Source: Streptomyces sp. 3214.6
GTDB taxonomy: Bacteria > Actinomycetota > Actinomycetes > Streptomycetales > Streptomycetaceae
Direction: 5' to 3'
DNA: 64,000 bases
Assembly: GCF_900129855.1 (NCBI RefSeq)
Contig: NZ_LT670819.1
Span: 682,001-746,000, forward strand
Below the pieces are notes generated by a model. It was not told where the DNA came from. It searched no databases and worked only from the letters and a program-made list of their open reading frames with translations. Position numbers and translations under genes: made by a program. Of this stretch, positions 32,674 through 41,622 are shown in pieces (positions within the stretch are counted from its first letter, which is position 1; each line of letters starts with the position of its first letter).

Positions 32674-34329
32674 ATGGTCAAGACGCACGTCTCCACGCAC
32701 GAGTTGGTCGCCGGGAGGTACCGGCTGCTCGACGTCGTCCACCAGGAGACGAACCGCGTCAGCTGGTACGGCGAGTACGTCGAGGACACCGGGGCCGCGC
32801 GGCCGTGCCTGGTCACCAGGATCGGGCTGCCCCCCGATCAGGGCGAGGAGAAAGCACGCCAGGCCGCCGACCGGGTCCTGCGGATGTCGGAGACGGTGGC
32901 GCGGCTGTGCCCCGGCCGGATTGCCACGGTCGTCGACGCCGTGCAGGAGGAGGGTTCGCTGTGGACCGTCACCGAGTGGATCGACGGCCTGCCGCTGGGG
33001 CAACTCCTCGCGCAGAAGGGGGCGTTCACTCCGGCACGGGCCGCGGCGATCGGGCTGGAGCTGCTCGACGTGCTCGAGACCGCGCACGGTGAGGGCATCA
33101 CCCACGGCGAGCTGAGCCCCGGCCAGGTCTTCCTGCGGGCCCGGGGCCCGCTCGTCCTCACCGGCTTCGGACTGGCGGGCGCGACCCTCGCCCCACGGGT
33201 GGCGGCGCCGTCGTACGCCTCGCCCGAGCAGGCCCGGGACGAGCGGATCGGTCCGGCGGCCGACCTGTGGGCGCTGGGCGCGATCCTCTACACGATGGTC
33301 GAAGGGCGGCCGCCGTACCGGGACCGGGACCGGCCCGAGAGCACGCTGAAGGGCGTGGACCGGCTGCCGCTGCGCACCCCGCTGCGCGCGGGCCCGCTCA
33401 CCGGAACCGTGCAGGGGCTGCTGCGCAAGGACTCCCGGGAGCGGCTGACCCGGACGGTCGTACGAGAGTCCCTCACCCGGGTGCTGGACGAGGACCCGCA
33501 CGGGGTGATGCCGGCCCCCAAGCTGAAGCGGGCCTGCGCGGCGGCCCGGCACATCGGTCCGCAGTGGAGCGGCCGGGCCATGGCGGCCGGGACGGCGCTG
33601 GCCGTGGTCACCGTGGCGGTCGCCGCGCTCGCCGTGACCCACCAGTTGCCGGACAGCGACGACACGGCGTCGGGCGGCGCGCAGGCCCGGCCGTCCGCGT
33701 CCGCCGGGCCGCCGAGCGAGGACGCCGGTGACAGAGCCCCCGCGACGCCGACTCCGACCGCGCCACCGACCCCTTCGGGCCGTCCGTCCCCCAGCACGTC
33801 CCCGGACGCCTCTCCTTCGGCACCCGCCTCGGCACCGCCGTCGGCCTCCCCCGACGCCCTCCCGGACGGTTTCCGCGTCTACCGTGCGCCCGAGGGGTTC
33901 TCGGTCGCCCTGCCCGCGGGCTGGAAACGGCTGGAAACGGCGCGCGGCGCCGATCAGGCGTACCGGATCACCTTCGGGGCGGCCGGCGACCCGCGCACCC
34001 TCGCGGTGACCTACAGCGAGAGCGCCGGACCGGACCCGGTGGCCATCTGGCGCGACGAGGTCGAGCCCAACCTGAGGAAGGCCGACGGTTTCCGGCGGCT
34101 CGGCGACATCGAGGCGAGGACGTACCAGGGGTACAAGGCCGCCGACATGGAGTGGCTCCAGGACGTCGACGGCACACAGGTGCGCACGTTCGGCCGGGGC
34201 TTCCTCCTCGGCGGGCACCGCAGTTTCTCGCTGCGCTGGACGACGCCCGCCGCGGACTGGGACAAGAGCGCGAACCGGCAGGCCCTGGACACGTTCCTGC
34301 GGACCTTCCGGCCGGGTTCAGCCGCCTGA
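32674..34329 (+). CDS. Membrane pseudokinase of the PknB-like family
   Basis: 551-aa protein with a Ser/Thr-kinase fold (about residues 12-270), a disordered Pro/Ser/Thr linker and one transmembrane helix (GTALAVVTVAVAALAVTH, about 305-322). An extracellular domain (about 400-551, DGFRVYRAPEGFSVALPAGWKRLE) follows. The catalytic loop reads HGELSPGQV instead of HRDxKPxN, DFG is GFG, and the ATP lysine position is an arginine (VTRIGL). All three key residues are lost, so it is predicted inactive. ATG 32674 has GAGG 7 nt upstream; 32668 is the alternative. Confidence 0.88.
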   Translation: MVKTHVSTHELVAGRYRLLDVVHQETNRVSWYGEYVEDTGAARPCLVTRIGLPPDQGEEKARQAADRVLRMSETVARLCPGRIATVVDAVQEEGSLWTVTEWIDGLPLGQLLAQKGAFTPARAAAIGLELLDVLETAHGEGITHGELSPGQVFLRARGPLVLTGFGLAGATLAPRVAAPSYASPEQARDERIGPAADLWALGAILYTMVEGRPPYRDRDRPESTLKGVDRLPLRTPLRAGPLTGTVQGLLRKDSRERLTRTVVRESLTRVLDEDPHGVMPAPKLKRACAAARHIGPQWSGRAMAAGTALAVVTVAVAALAVTHQLPDSDDTASGGAQARPSASAGPPSEDAGDRAPATPTPTAPPTPSGRPSPSTSPDASPSAPASAPPSASPDALPDGFRVYRAPEGFSVALPAGWKRLETARGADQAYRITFGAAGDPRTLAVTYSESAGPDPVAIWRDEVEPNLRKADGFRRLGDIEARTYQGYKAADMEWLQDVDGTQVRTFGRGFLLGGHRSFSLRWTTPAADWDKSANRQALDTFLRTFRPGSAA

Positions 34330-35784
34330 GCGTCCCGACGGCCGTGGGGCGCGCATGGAGCGCAGCGCGCCGCCGTGCAGGGGCTCCGTGTCCCAGTGGG
34401 CGGTGAAGGTCCGCTCGGCGAGGGAGCACGTCACCCGCAGGCGGTGCGGGGTCTCGAGGAACACGAGGTGCGCGGCGAGGGTGTCGCCGTCGGTCCACCC
34501 GCCGCTCACGGCGATGGGCAGCGGCTCGTCGGTCACCTGCCAGCCGCCGGAGCCCAGGGGCGCCTCCAGTCGCGTGCCGCCCGGTTCCTCGACAAGACTC
34601 AGCGACCAGCCGTCCGGGCCCCCGGTCACCGCGGCGCCGGTCAGCTTCGGCAGGGCCGCGCAGACACCGCCGTGCGGTGTGAACGCGGCGGCCGACCACT
34701 CCCCGTCCCGCTCCGGCGGTGCCGGTTTCCCGGCGGCCGGGGGGAGCGCGAGCCGGGCCAGGCGCTGTGCGAGGGCCGCGTCGGCGTCCTCGCGGCCGGT
34801 CAGCGGCTGCGGCCGGAACGCGGGCAGCAGGTGCTCCCAGACGAGGGTGAGCAGAGCCTGCATGTCGTTCGTCGCCGCGGTCGTGGCGATCACGGCGTCA
34901 TGCTCGGGCAGGATGAGGCAGAACTGTCCGTAGGCGCCGTCGCCGCGGTAGCCGTGCCGGGAGCGCCAGAACTGGAAGCCGTAGCCCCGGTCCCAGTCCA
35001 GGCGGTCCGCGTCGGCGGCCGCGCCAGGCGCCGTGGCCACCTGCTCGCGCGTCGCCTCGGCGACCCACTCCAGCGACAGCAGCCGCTCGCCGTCCCACAC
35101 TCCCTCGTCCAGGTACAGCTGCCCCAGCCGGGCGATCGCGTCGGTGGTGCCGTGCAGACCGCTGAAGCCGAGCTCGCGCCCGGACCGGTCGGTGAGCCAG
35201 GCGACCTCGCCGATGCCGAGCGGGTCCAGCAGGCGCGGCCGCAGATAGGCGGTGAGCGACTGGCCCGTGACGCGCTGCAGGATCGCGGCGAGCGTGAAGG
35301 TGGCGGGCTGGTTGTACGCGAACACGGTTCCCGGGTCGCGGTCGGGCGGCAGCAGCAGGAAGCCGCGGACCGGGTCGTCGTGGTCGAGAGCGCGCGCCCG
35401 GTCGTAGGTCTCCGCCTCGTGCCCGCTCGCCATCGCCGCCACGTGCCGCACCAGCATCGCGCGGCTGCGCGGGTCGGTGATGTCCGCGTCGAGCTCCGGG
35501 AAGTACGAGAGAACCGGGTCGTCGAGGTCGATGAGTCCCTCGGCGACGGCGAACCCGGCGGCCGTCGACGTGAAGCTCTTGCTCAGCGAGTACAGCAGGT
35601 GGAGCCGGTCTGGGGTGTACGGCTCCCACCAGCCGGAGGCGACGAGCCGTCCGTGGCGCAGGATCATCAGGCTGTGCGGCTCGATGATCCCGGCCGCCTC
35701 CACGGCGTCGAGGAAGGCGAGGACGCCGGAGGCGTCGACGCCCTCGGCGGACGGGGTACTCGAAGGCAGTGGGCGCTCGCTCAT
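34318..35784 (-). CDS. Serine hydrolase of the beta-lactamase/penicillin-binding (class C) family
   Basis: 488-aa protein. The nucleophile motif SxxK is seen as LYSLSKSFTSTAAG near residue 70 and the YxN motif as FAYNQPATFTLAAILQ near 155; LHGTTDAIARLGQLYLDEG is typical. A C-terminal beta domain of about 120 residues follows. No signal peptide, so it acts in the cytoplasm, perhaps as an esterase. The 3' end overlaps the pseudokinase 3' end by 12 bp, tail to tail. Confidence 0.9.
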   Translation of the reverse strand: MSERPLPSSTPSAEGVDASGVLAFLDAVEAAGIIEPHSLMILRHGRLVASGWWEPYTPDRLHLLYSLSKSFTSTAAGFAVAEGLIDLDDPVLSYFPELDADITDPRSRAMLVRHVAAMASGHEAETYDRARALDHDDPVRGFLLLPPDRDPGTVFAYNQPATFTLAAILQRVTGQSLTAYLRPRLLDPLGIGEVAWLTDRSGRELGFSGLHGTTDAIARLGQLYLDEGVWDGERLLSLEWVAEATREQVATAPGAAADADRLDWDRGYGFQFWRSRHGYRGDGAYGQFCLILPEHDAVIATTAATNDMQALLTLVWEHLLPAFRPQPLTGREDADAALAQRLARLALPPAAGKPAPPERDGEWSAAAFTPHGGVCAALPKLTGAAVTGGPDGWSLSLVEEPGGTRLEAPLGSGGWQVTDEPLPIAVSGGWTDGDTLAAHLVFLETPHRLRVTCSLAERTFTAHWDTEPLHGGALRSMRAPRPSGRSGG

Positions 35785-35879
35785 ACCTGCATCCTGCCCG
35801 GACGGCCGACGATCATCGACGGTCTTTTCAGGTCACCGGTGGCCCGTTTCCTCCCCCGGCGGCCGGGGACTCGGGTCCT

Positions 35880-36851
35880 ATGGTGCGAATCGGATACACG
35901 ATGATGACCGAGCAGGCCGGCCCTCGTGACCTGGTCGACCACGTGGTGCGCGCCGAGGAGGTGGGTTTCGACTTCTCGGTGACGTCGGACCACTACTTCC
36001 CCTGGCTGCGCGCGCAGGGGCACTCACCGTACGCGTGGAGCGTGCTCGGAGCCGCCGCCCACGCCACGTCGCGCATTCCGCTGATGACGTATGTGACATG
36101 TCCGTCCTTCCGCTACCACCCGGCGGTGGTGGCGCAGAAGGCGGCGACGATGCAGCTGCTGTCCGAGGGGCGCTTCCGGCTGGGGCTCGGCGCCGGGGAG
36201 AACCTCAACGAGCATGTGGTGGGCGGCGGTTGGCCTCCGGTGGATGTGCGGCACGAGATGCTGGAGGAGGCGGTGGTGATCATCCGCGCGCTGTTCGGGG
36301 GCGGACACGTGACTCGGCACGGCACCCACTACGACGTGGACTCGGCCCGGCTGTGGGATCTGCCCGACGAGCCGCCGCCGATCGGCATCGCCGTCTCCGG
36401 CGAGCAGTCCTGCGAACTGGCGGGCAGGCTGGGCGATCTGGTGATCGCCACCGAGCCCGAGGCCGGTCTGCTGGAGGCGTTCGACCGGCACGGCGGCCAG
36501 GGCAAGCCGCGCGTGGGACAGCTCCCGGTCTGCCACGACCCCGACCGGGACACGGCCGTGAAGCGGGCGCACGCCCAGTTCCGCTGGTTCGGCAACGGCT
36601 GGAAGGTGAACTCCGAACTGCCGCACCCGGACTCCTTCGAGTCGGCCACCCAGTTCGTGACACCGGACGACGTCGCCTCGGCGATCCCCTGCGGTGACGA
36701 TCCGGACGACTTCGTCGAGGCCGTACGCCCGTACGCCGAAGCCGGGTTCACCGAGATCGCCCTGGTACAGATCGGCGGCGACTCGCAGCCCGCCTACCTG
36801 GACTGGGCGGAGAAGACCCTGCTGCCCGCACTGCGCGACGCCCTCGGCTGA
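35880..36851 (+). CDS. F420-dependent LLM-class oxidoreductase
   Basis: 323-aa luciferase-like TIM-barrel protein. Seen: VRIGYTMMTEQAGPRDLVDHVVRAEEVGFDFSVTSDHYFPW at the start and the F420-group block MQLLSEGRFRLGLGAGENLNEHVVGGGWPPVDVRHEML. These match the TIGR03557 type of F420-dependent enzymes. Substrate unknown. The ATG at 35880 is adjacent to an alternative GTG at 35883. It is divergent from the serine hydrolase with 95 bp between. Confidence 0.9.
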   Translation: MVRIGYTMMTEQAGPRDLVDHVVRAEEVGFDFSVTSDHYFPWLRAQGHSPYAWSVLGAAAHATSRIPLMTYVTCPSFRYHPAVVAQKAATMQLLSEGRFRLGLGAGENLNEHVVGGGWPPVDVRHEMLEEAVVIIRALFGGGHVTRHGTHYDVDSARLWDLPDEPPPIGIAVSGEQSCELAGRLGDLVIATEPEAGLLEAFDRHGGQGKPRVGQLPVCHDPDRDTAVKRAHAQFRWFGNGWKVNSELPHPDSFESATQFVTPDDVASAIPCGDDPDDFVEAVRPYAEAGFTEIALVQIGGDSQPAYLDWAEKTLLPALRDALG

Positions 36852-36879
36852 CGGGCTGCCACACCCCGCACGCGGGTCT

Positions 36880-36909
36880 GTCAAAGCATCGCCAATGGGC
36901 CCATATAGG
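36880..36909 (+). promoter_or_regulatory. Candidate housekeeping promoter for the 359-aa unknown protein
   Basis: GTCAAA and TATAGG, 18 bp apart, in a locally AT-richer stretch. TATAGG resembles Streptomyces HrdB-type -10 elements (TAGRRT/TANNNT). It ends 63 bp before the GTG start at 36973. Confidence 0.4.
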
Positions 36910-36972
36910 CTGCCGGTCTGCACTCCCGCAGTGCCGATCCTATGTTCAGCAGCCCGCAGAGGAGAGTCATCC

Positions 36973-38052
36973 GTGACCCTGGCGATCGACCTGCCCGAGA
37001 CGCCCGCCAAAACATCCTCCGAGGCGTCCGCCGCCACGCCCGCGCCCCTGTCCGACCTCGTGGCGCGCGACGCCCGGGAGTTCGGCGTCTACGCGCGGAC
37101 CGGCGGGTGGGCCTTCGGCCTGATGGTGGCGCGCAGCGTCCGACCGGGCGGGCAGAGCGTGGACGAGACGCCGAAGGTGTCGGCGAAGGAGTTCGCCGAG
37201 CTGGCCGGGTGCTCCCCCGAGCGCGTCATGCGCTACTACAAGGCCTGGGACCGGGCCGCCGACGACGGTCTCGTCCCGCACTTCGAGGAGCTGGCGCCGG
37301 GCCAGGAGGTCGAACTGCCGGACGCCGAGGTGTGGCTCACCTACTACGTCTCGCGTTCCAGTGCCGCCTCCGAGCGCGGCACCGCCATCGCGGAGGCCGC
37401 CGAGGCCGAGGGCATCCGCCCGACGAAGGCGCTGGAGGTGGCGGAGAACCCCACCGCCCTGCGGGCCGCGATCCTCGCGGATCCCTCGACCGCCCGGGCG
37501 GCCCGCGCCGCGCTCCTGGACCGCATCAAGGAAGACCCGGACCTCCAGGCCGAGCTGGCCCGTGACGTCGTGCGCACCGACGACCTCAAGAAGGCCGTGG
37601 CGACCGAGAGCCGCTCGGCCGACCGGATCGGCTACGTCCGTCAGATCGCCGAGTCCGGCCAGGTGAAGACGCCCGCCGGGCAGACCATCGACGCTCCCGT
37701 CGAGCTGCGGCAGGAGGCCGAACGGCACCTCTCGCTGCTCGACGAGCTGGACGACCACGAGGACGCCGGCGAGTGGGCCGCCGAGGCCTACGACACGATG
37801 AAGCACCTCGTCGTTGAGACCGTGGAGGCCGATCCCGAGCTGCGCGTCCAGGAACGGCGCACGAAGTTCTACAGCAGTCTGCAGCGGGCGACGAAGGTGT
37901 TCGAGGAGCTCACCTTCGACGACGTCGACGCACAGGACTTCTACGAGGACGACATGGTGCAGCAACTGGAGGAACTCCAGCAGGCGATCGGCAGCTGCAT
38001 CACCGCGCTGCGCGGTGCACGCGGCGACGCGCCCGCAGGCGAGCAGCCGTAG
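36973..38052 (+). CDS. Unrecognised 359-aa protein with a helix-turn-helix-like segment
   Basis: Soluble, acidic, mostly helical protein I do not recognise. Residues about 65-95 (VSAKEFAELAGCSPERVMRYYKAWDRAA) read like a helix-turn-helix or ParB-like segment. The middle (about 130-230) is a run of alanine/glutamate helices, and the C-terminal third (about 240-340) has further charged helices that could form a coiled coil. The GTG start has GAGGAG about 8 nt upstream. No transmembrane or signal sequence. Codon use matches its neighbours, so it is not obviously foreign. It could bind DNA. Confidence 0.8.
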   Translation: MTLAIDLPETPAKTSSEASAATPAPLSDLVARDAREFGVYARTGGWAFGLMVARSVRPGGQSVDETPKVSAKEFAELAGCSPERVMRYYKAWDRAADDGLVPHFEELAPGQEVELPDAEVWLTYYVSRSSAASERGTAIAEAAEAEGIRPTKALEVAENPTALRAAILADPSTARAARAALLDRIKEDPDLQAELARDVVRTDDLKKAVATESRSADRIGYVRQIAESGQVKTPAGQTIDAPVELRQEAERHLSLLDELDDHEDAGEWAAEAYDTMKHLVVETVEADPELRVQERRTKFYSSLQRATKVFEELTFDDVDAQDFYEDDMVQQLEELQQAIGSCITALRGARGDAPAGEQP

Positions 38053-38108
38053 GGCGGGCAGCCGTGGCGCCGGGCGTCCGGCGCCGGCGTGCGTCCCCGC
38101 ACCCGGCG

Positions 38109-38603
38109 TCACTGTGTCGTATAGCGGTGCCGAGTCCACAGCGGGAGTACGAACCAGCACAGCGCGTACCACGTGACCACGCCGGAGACCAGCCAGGGCA
38201 CGTAGTCGTCGTGGGTGGCCACGCGCAGGATCAGCAGCAGCGAGGCGGTCATGGTGGCGAGCAGCAGGATCAGGCCGACCAGGGTCAGCCGGGACGCCCA
38301 CCGCACCGCCTGCGGCTTCACCCGTCGCCCGGCGACCAGACGGTGCAGGGAGACGGGGCCGATGAGCGCGCCGGTCGAGCAGGCGCCCAGACAGACGGTC
38401 ACGATGTAGATGACCTGGTCGGTGTGGGACAGCTCGGGGTAACGCTGAGTGAACACCACGGTCAGCAGGAAACCGAAGAGGATCTGCACGCCGGTCTGGG
38501 CGACGCGGACCTCCTGGATGAGCTCGCCCCACATGCGGTCGGCGCGCTCCTCCTCGGTCTCGTCGCGTCCCCTGCGCCGTTCGGCTCCCGCCGTGTCCGT
38601 CAC
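38109..38603 (-). CDS. DUF6328-type four-helix membrane protein
   Basis: 164-aa protein. A charged N-terminus (GRDETEEERADRMWGELIQEVRVAQTGVQILFGFLLTVVF) leads into four predicted transmembrane helices ending WYALCWFVLPLWTRHR. This is the DUF6328 pattern common in actinobacteria; function unknown. The GTG start has GGAGGAGG 4 nt upstream. Confidence 0.82.
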   Translation of the reverse strand: MTDTAGAERRRGRDETEEERADRMWGELIQEVRVAQTGVQILFGFLLTVVFTQRYPELSHTDQVIYIVTVCLGACSTGALIGPVSLHRLVAGRRVKPQAVRWASRLTLVGLILLLATMTASLLLILRVATHDDYVPWLVSGVVTWYALCWFVLPLWTRHRYTTQ

Positions 38604-38698
38604 GTGGCCTCCTCCGCCGGTCCGAGTACCTCCTCGGTGCTCCCTCCCGGCGAGTACCCCGTGGGCGGCGATCGTCCCTCGATCACCGCCCGGGTGGC

Positions 38699-39682
38699 CT
38701 ACCAGCGTCCCTCGACCTGCTCCTTGATACGCCGGTCGTACAGGTCGCGGACGGCGGCGAGGGTCTCGCCGGAGAGCTCCGGGAGCTTGGCGGCGGCCGC
38801 GTTGGCGCGGGCCTGCTCGGCCGAGCGGGCGCCCGGGATCACGGTGGTCACACCGGGCTGCTGGATGATCCAGCGCAGCGCCAGCTGGGCCGGGGTGTAC
38901 CCCTCGGGGGCGAGGGCCGCGAACTCGACGGCGGCCCGGACGCCGGTGGCGTAGTCGACGCCGGAGAAGGTCTCGCCCTGGTCGAAGGCCTCGCCGTGCC
39001 GGTTGTAGGTGCGGTGGTCGTTCTCCGGGAAGACGGTGTCCTCGGTGTACTTGCCCGAGAGCAGTCCGGAGGCGAGCGGGACGCGGGCGATGATGCCGAC
39101 GCCTGCCTCGCGGGCCGCCGGGAGCACCTCGTACAGGGGCTTCAGGCGGAACGGGTTGAGGATGATCTGCACGCTGGCCACGCCCGGCCGGGCGATCGCG
39201 GTGAGGGCCTCGGCGCAGGTCTCCACGCTGACGCCGTAGTGCGCGATGCGCTCCTCCTCGACGAGGGTGTCGAGGGCGTCGAAGACCTCGTCGCTGGAGT
39301 AGACGGGGCTGGGCGGGCAGTGCAGCTGGACCAGGTCGATGCGGTCGACGCCGAGGTTGCGGCGGGAACGGTCGTTCCAGGCACGGAAGTTGTCCAGGAC
39401 GTAGTTCTCGGGGATCTGTTCGACCCGGCGGCCCATCTTGGTGGCGACCAGCACGTGCAGGTCGGGCCGGCCGCTCAGGAAGGCGGCGATGGTCTGCTCG
39501 CTGCGTCCGTCGCCGTAGACGTCGGCGGTGTCGAAGAAGGTGACGCCCGACTCGGCGGCCGCCTCCAGAACCGTCAGGGCCTCCTTGTCGTCGACGTCTC
39601 CCCAGTCGGCACCCAGTTGCCAGGTGCCGAGACCGACGACGGATGCGTGCTGACCAGACCTACCGAATTCGCGCTCGTCCAT
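38699..39682 (-). CDS. Aldo/keto reductase
   Basis: 327-aa (alpha/beta)8 NADPH reductase. The catalytic tetrad is visible: D in FFDTADVYGDG, Y in the same block, K in VATKMGRR and H in QLHCPP. The C-terminal coenzyme site is TTVIPGARSAEQARANA. It fits the general-stress YhdN/YajO-like group. It is divergent from the decayed oxidase gene at 39819; 95 bp separate it from the DUF6328 gene. Confidence 0.92.
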   Translation of the reverse strand: MDEREFGRSGQHASVVGLGTWQLGADWGDVDDKEALTVLEAAAESGVTFFDTADVYGDGRSEQTIAAFLSGRPDLHVLVATKMGRRVEQIPENYVLDNFRAWNDRSRRNLGVDRIDLVQLHCPPSPVYSSDEVFDALDTLVEEERIAHYGVSVETCAEALTAIARPGVASVQIILNPFRLKPLYEVLPAAREAGVGIIARVPLASGLLSGKYTEDTVFPENDHRTYNRHGEAFDQGETFSGVDYATGVRAAVEFAALAPEGYTPAQLALRWIIQQPGVTTVIPGARSAEQARANAAAAKLPELSGETLAAVRDLYDRRIKEQVEGRW

Positions 39683-39742
39683 GAGGTCAGTCTGTCATCC
39701 GGGGTGACCGGGTGCGGAACGGGCCGCTCCGTGCCGCCATCT

Positions 39743-39755
39743 GTGAATCATTCAC
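39743..39755. promoter_or_regulatory. 13-bp palindrome between aldo/keto reductase and the oxidase pseudogene
   Basis: GTGAATCATTCAC is a perfect palindrome around a central C in an otherwise GC-rich gap between divergent genes, 61 bp upstream of the reductase start. It is a plausible operator; its protein is unknown. Confidence 0.4.
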
Positions 39756-39818
39756 CCACAAGAGTGACGGTGTTCGACAGGGCGGTCGCATGGGCCGACG
39801 GGCACCTAGCGTGAGCCC

Positions 39819-40395
39819 GTGACTGATCGTTCAGTGAGCAACCATCAGCCGGGTAACCCCTCCTGGACCCGCCGCGGCTTTCTGCGCACCGCGGCCGCGA
39901 CCCTGGCCGCCGTCCCCGTCCTGGTGCTTCTACCGCGAGCGGCTGGCCGCGTACGCCGCCCTGGGCCGTTTCCCCGTCAACGGGTCGGTGGAGATCCGGG
40001 TGACCGGTCTCGACGACCCGGCCGAAGCCGAACTCACCGGCGCCCGGACGCCGTCGCTCTCCGCGCTGCGGCCCGACCCCGACCACCCCGAGTGGGACAC
40101 GGCCGTCTGGCTGGACGTTCTGACGCTGCCGGGGACGCCGTACGCGGATGCCTTCTACCGCGAGCTGGAGCGCTTCCTGCTCGCGGCCTACGACGGCACG
40201 CACGCGCTCACCCGGGTGGAGTGGTCCAAGGGCTGGGGATACACCCACGAGGCCGCGTGGAGCGACGTGGAGGTGCTGGGGACGGCAGTGCCGGAGTCCT
40301 TCGGTTCCGCATGGGACGAGGCGGCGGACACGCTCGAACGGCTGGACCCGCACCGGGTGTTCCGCGCCCCACTGCACGGTCGGCTGTTCCCCTAG
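39819..40395 (+). pseudogene. Internally deleted FAD-linked (cholesterol-oxidase-type) oxidase with Tat signal
   Basis: The first frame gives an intact twin-arginine signal (SWTRRGFLRTAAATLAAVPVLVLLPRA). From about 39930 the homology continues in the next frame as FYRERLAAYAALGRFPVNGSVEIRV and on to the natural C-terminus ALHGRLFP-type end at 40395, the substrate-binding domain of BtrH/cholesterol oxidase type II proteins. The whole FAD-binding domain, roughly 1 kb by family size, is missing and the ends are out of frame. A TAGCGT -10-like box still precedes the GTG start. Confidence 0.75.
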
Positions 40396-40410
40396 GCCGC
40401 GGATTCCCGA

Positions 40411-41622
40411 CTAGTCGCGGGAGGCCAACGCCCGGGTGTGCGCGCCGCGCGCCAGCTTCGGGCCCAGCCAGCGTTTGAAGCGGCGCAGGGCCTCCAGTCG
40501 CCCGGCGGCCCGGTCGAGCCGGTAGTACAGCTGGGGCGGCACATAGGGCAGCAGCGGCGAGTGGCGCTGCCCGAGCAGGGCGAACATCTGCTCCGGGGGC
40601 AGGTCGATGTAGCGGGTGAGGTTCTCGTACCACTGGGCGCTGTAGCGGGCGGCGCTCTGCGGGGAGAGCAGGGCGGACTTGCGTTCCTGTTCGTAGCGGG
40701 CGAGGGCCTGCCGGAGGTCGGTGCTCCCGCGCAGGGCGTCGACGAGGGCGATGGCGTCCTCCAGGGCGAGGGTGGTGCCGGCGCCGATGGAGTAGTGGGT
40801 GGTGTGCGCGGCGTCGCCGAGGAGGACGAGGTTGTCGCGGTGCCAGGTGCGGTTGGTGAGGGTGCGGAAGGTCAGCCACTGGGCGCCGCCTGCGGCGGAC
40901 GCGCGGCCGATGAGGGGGTGACCGTCGAGGATGTGCGCGAAGAGCTTCTCCAGGTCGGCAAGGCCGTCGCCCTCGCTCGCCCGGTCGAGGCCGAGCCCGG
41001 CGAGGGTCTCGGGGGCGCACTCGATCACGCAGGTGCTCTGCTCGGAGCTGAAAGGGTAGCCGTAGCACCAGATCCAGCCGTGCTCGGTCTCCACGAAGGC
41101 GAAGGTGAAGGAGTCGAAGACCTTGGTGGTGCCGAGCCAGACGTAGGAGTTGCGGCCCGGTGCGAGTGCGGCGCCGAAGTCGTCCGCGTGGCGGGTGCGC
41201 AGGGCGCTGTGGACGCCGTCGCAGGCCACGACGAGGTCGGCGGCCGGCAGGTTCTCGGCGGTGATCTCGCTCTCGTACTCGATCCGTACGCCGAGTGCGC
41301 GGGCGCGGGCGGCGAGGATCTCCAGCAGCTTGTGCCGGCCGATGCCGTGCCCCTCGTCGCCGGGCTGACGGGTCGCCAGATCCCTTACGTGTGCGACCCC
41401 TTCGTTCCAGCGGACGGAGTTCTCGTCGATCGCGTCCGCCGACTCGGGGTCGCAGGCGCGGAGCCTGTCGAGGAGTCCCTGCCAGTAGGTGACGCCCCAC
41501 CCGTAGGTCGAGCCCTCCGGGTCGCGCTCGTGGACGGTGATGTCGTGGGACGGGTCCTGCCGCTTGAGCAGGATCGAGAGATACAGGCCGGCGGGCCCGC
41601 CGCCGACACAGGCGACCTTCAC
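40411..41622 (-). CDS. FAD-dependent aromatic monooxygenase (salicylyl-CoA 5-hydroxylase-like)
   Basis: 403-aa flavin hydroxylase. The FAD motif VKVACVGGGPAGLYLSILLK opens the protein, DG motif is VVACDGVHSALR and the second FAD motif is LVLLGDAAHTTHYSIGAGTTLALEDA. The pattern YGWGVTYWQGLLDRL is typical of the salicylyl/anthraniloyl-CoA hydroxylase N-terminal domain. GTG 41622 (AGGGG 5 nt upstream) is preferred over GTG 41628. No CoA ligase is nearby. The 3' end faces the pseudogene. Confidence 0.85.
   Translation of the reverse strand: MKVACVGGGPAGLYLSILLKRQDPSHDITVHERDPEGSTYGWGVTYWQGLLDRLRACDPESADAIDENSVRWNEGVAHVRDLATRQPGDEGHGIGRHKLLEILAARARALGVRIEYESEITAENLPAADLVVACDGVHSALRTRHADDFGAALAPGRNSYVWLGTTKVFDSFTFAFVETEHGWIWCYGYPFSSEQSTCVIECAPETLAGLGLDRASEGDGLADLEKLFAHILDGHPLIGRASAAGGAQWLTFRTLTNRTWHRDNLVLLGDAAHTTHYSIGAGTTLALEDAIALVDALRGSTDLRQALARYEQERKSALLSPQSAARYSAQWYENLTRYIDLPPEQMFALLGQRHSPLLPYVPPQLYYRLDRAAGRLEALRRFKRWLGPKLARGAHTRALASRD

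Noticed and set aside
38654..38659. GGGTAC on the minus strand upstream of the DUF6328 gene as a SigB promoter
   Set aside because: No GNNT occurs 14-16 bp upstream, so only half of the promoter is present.
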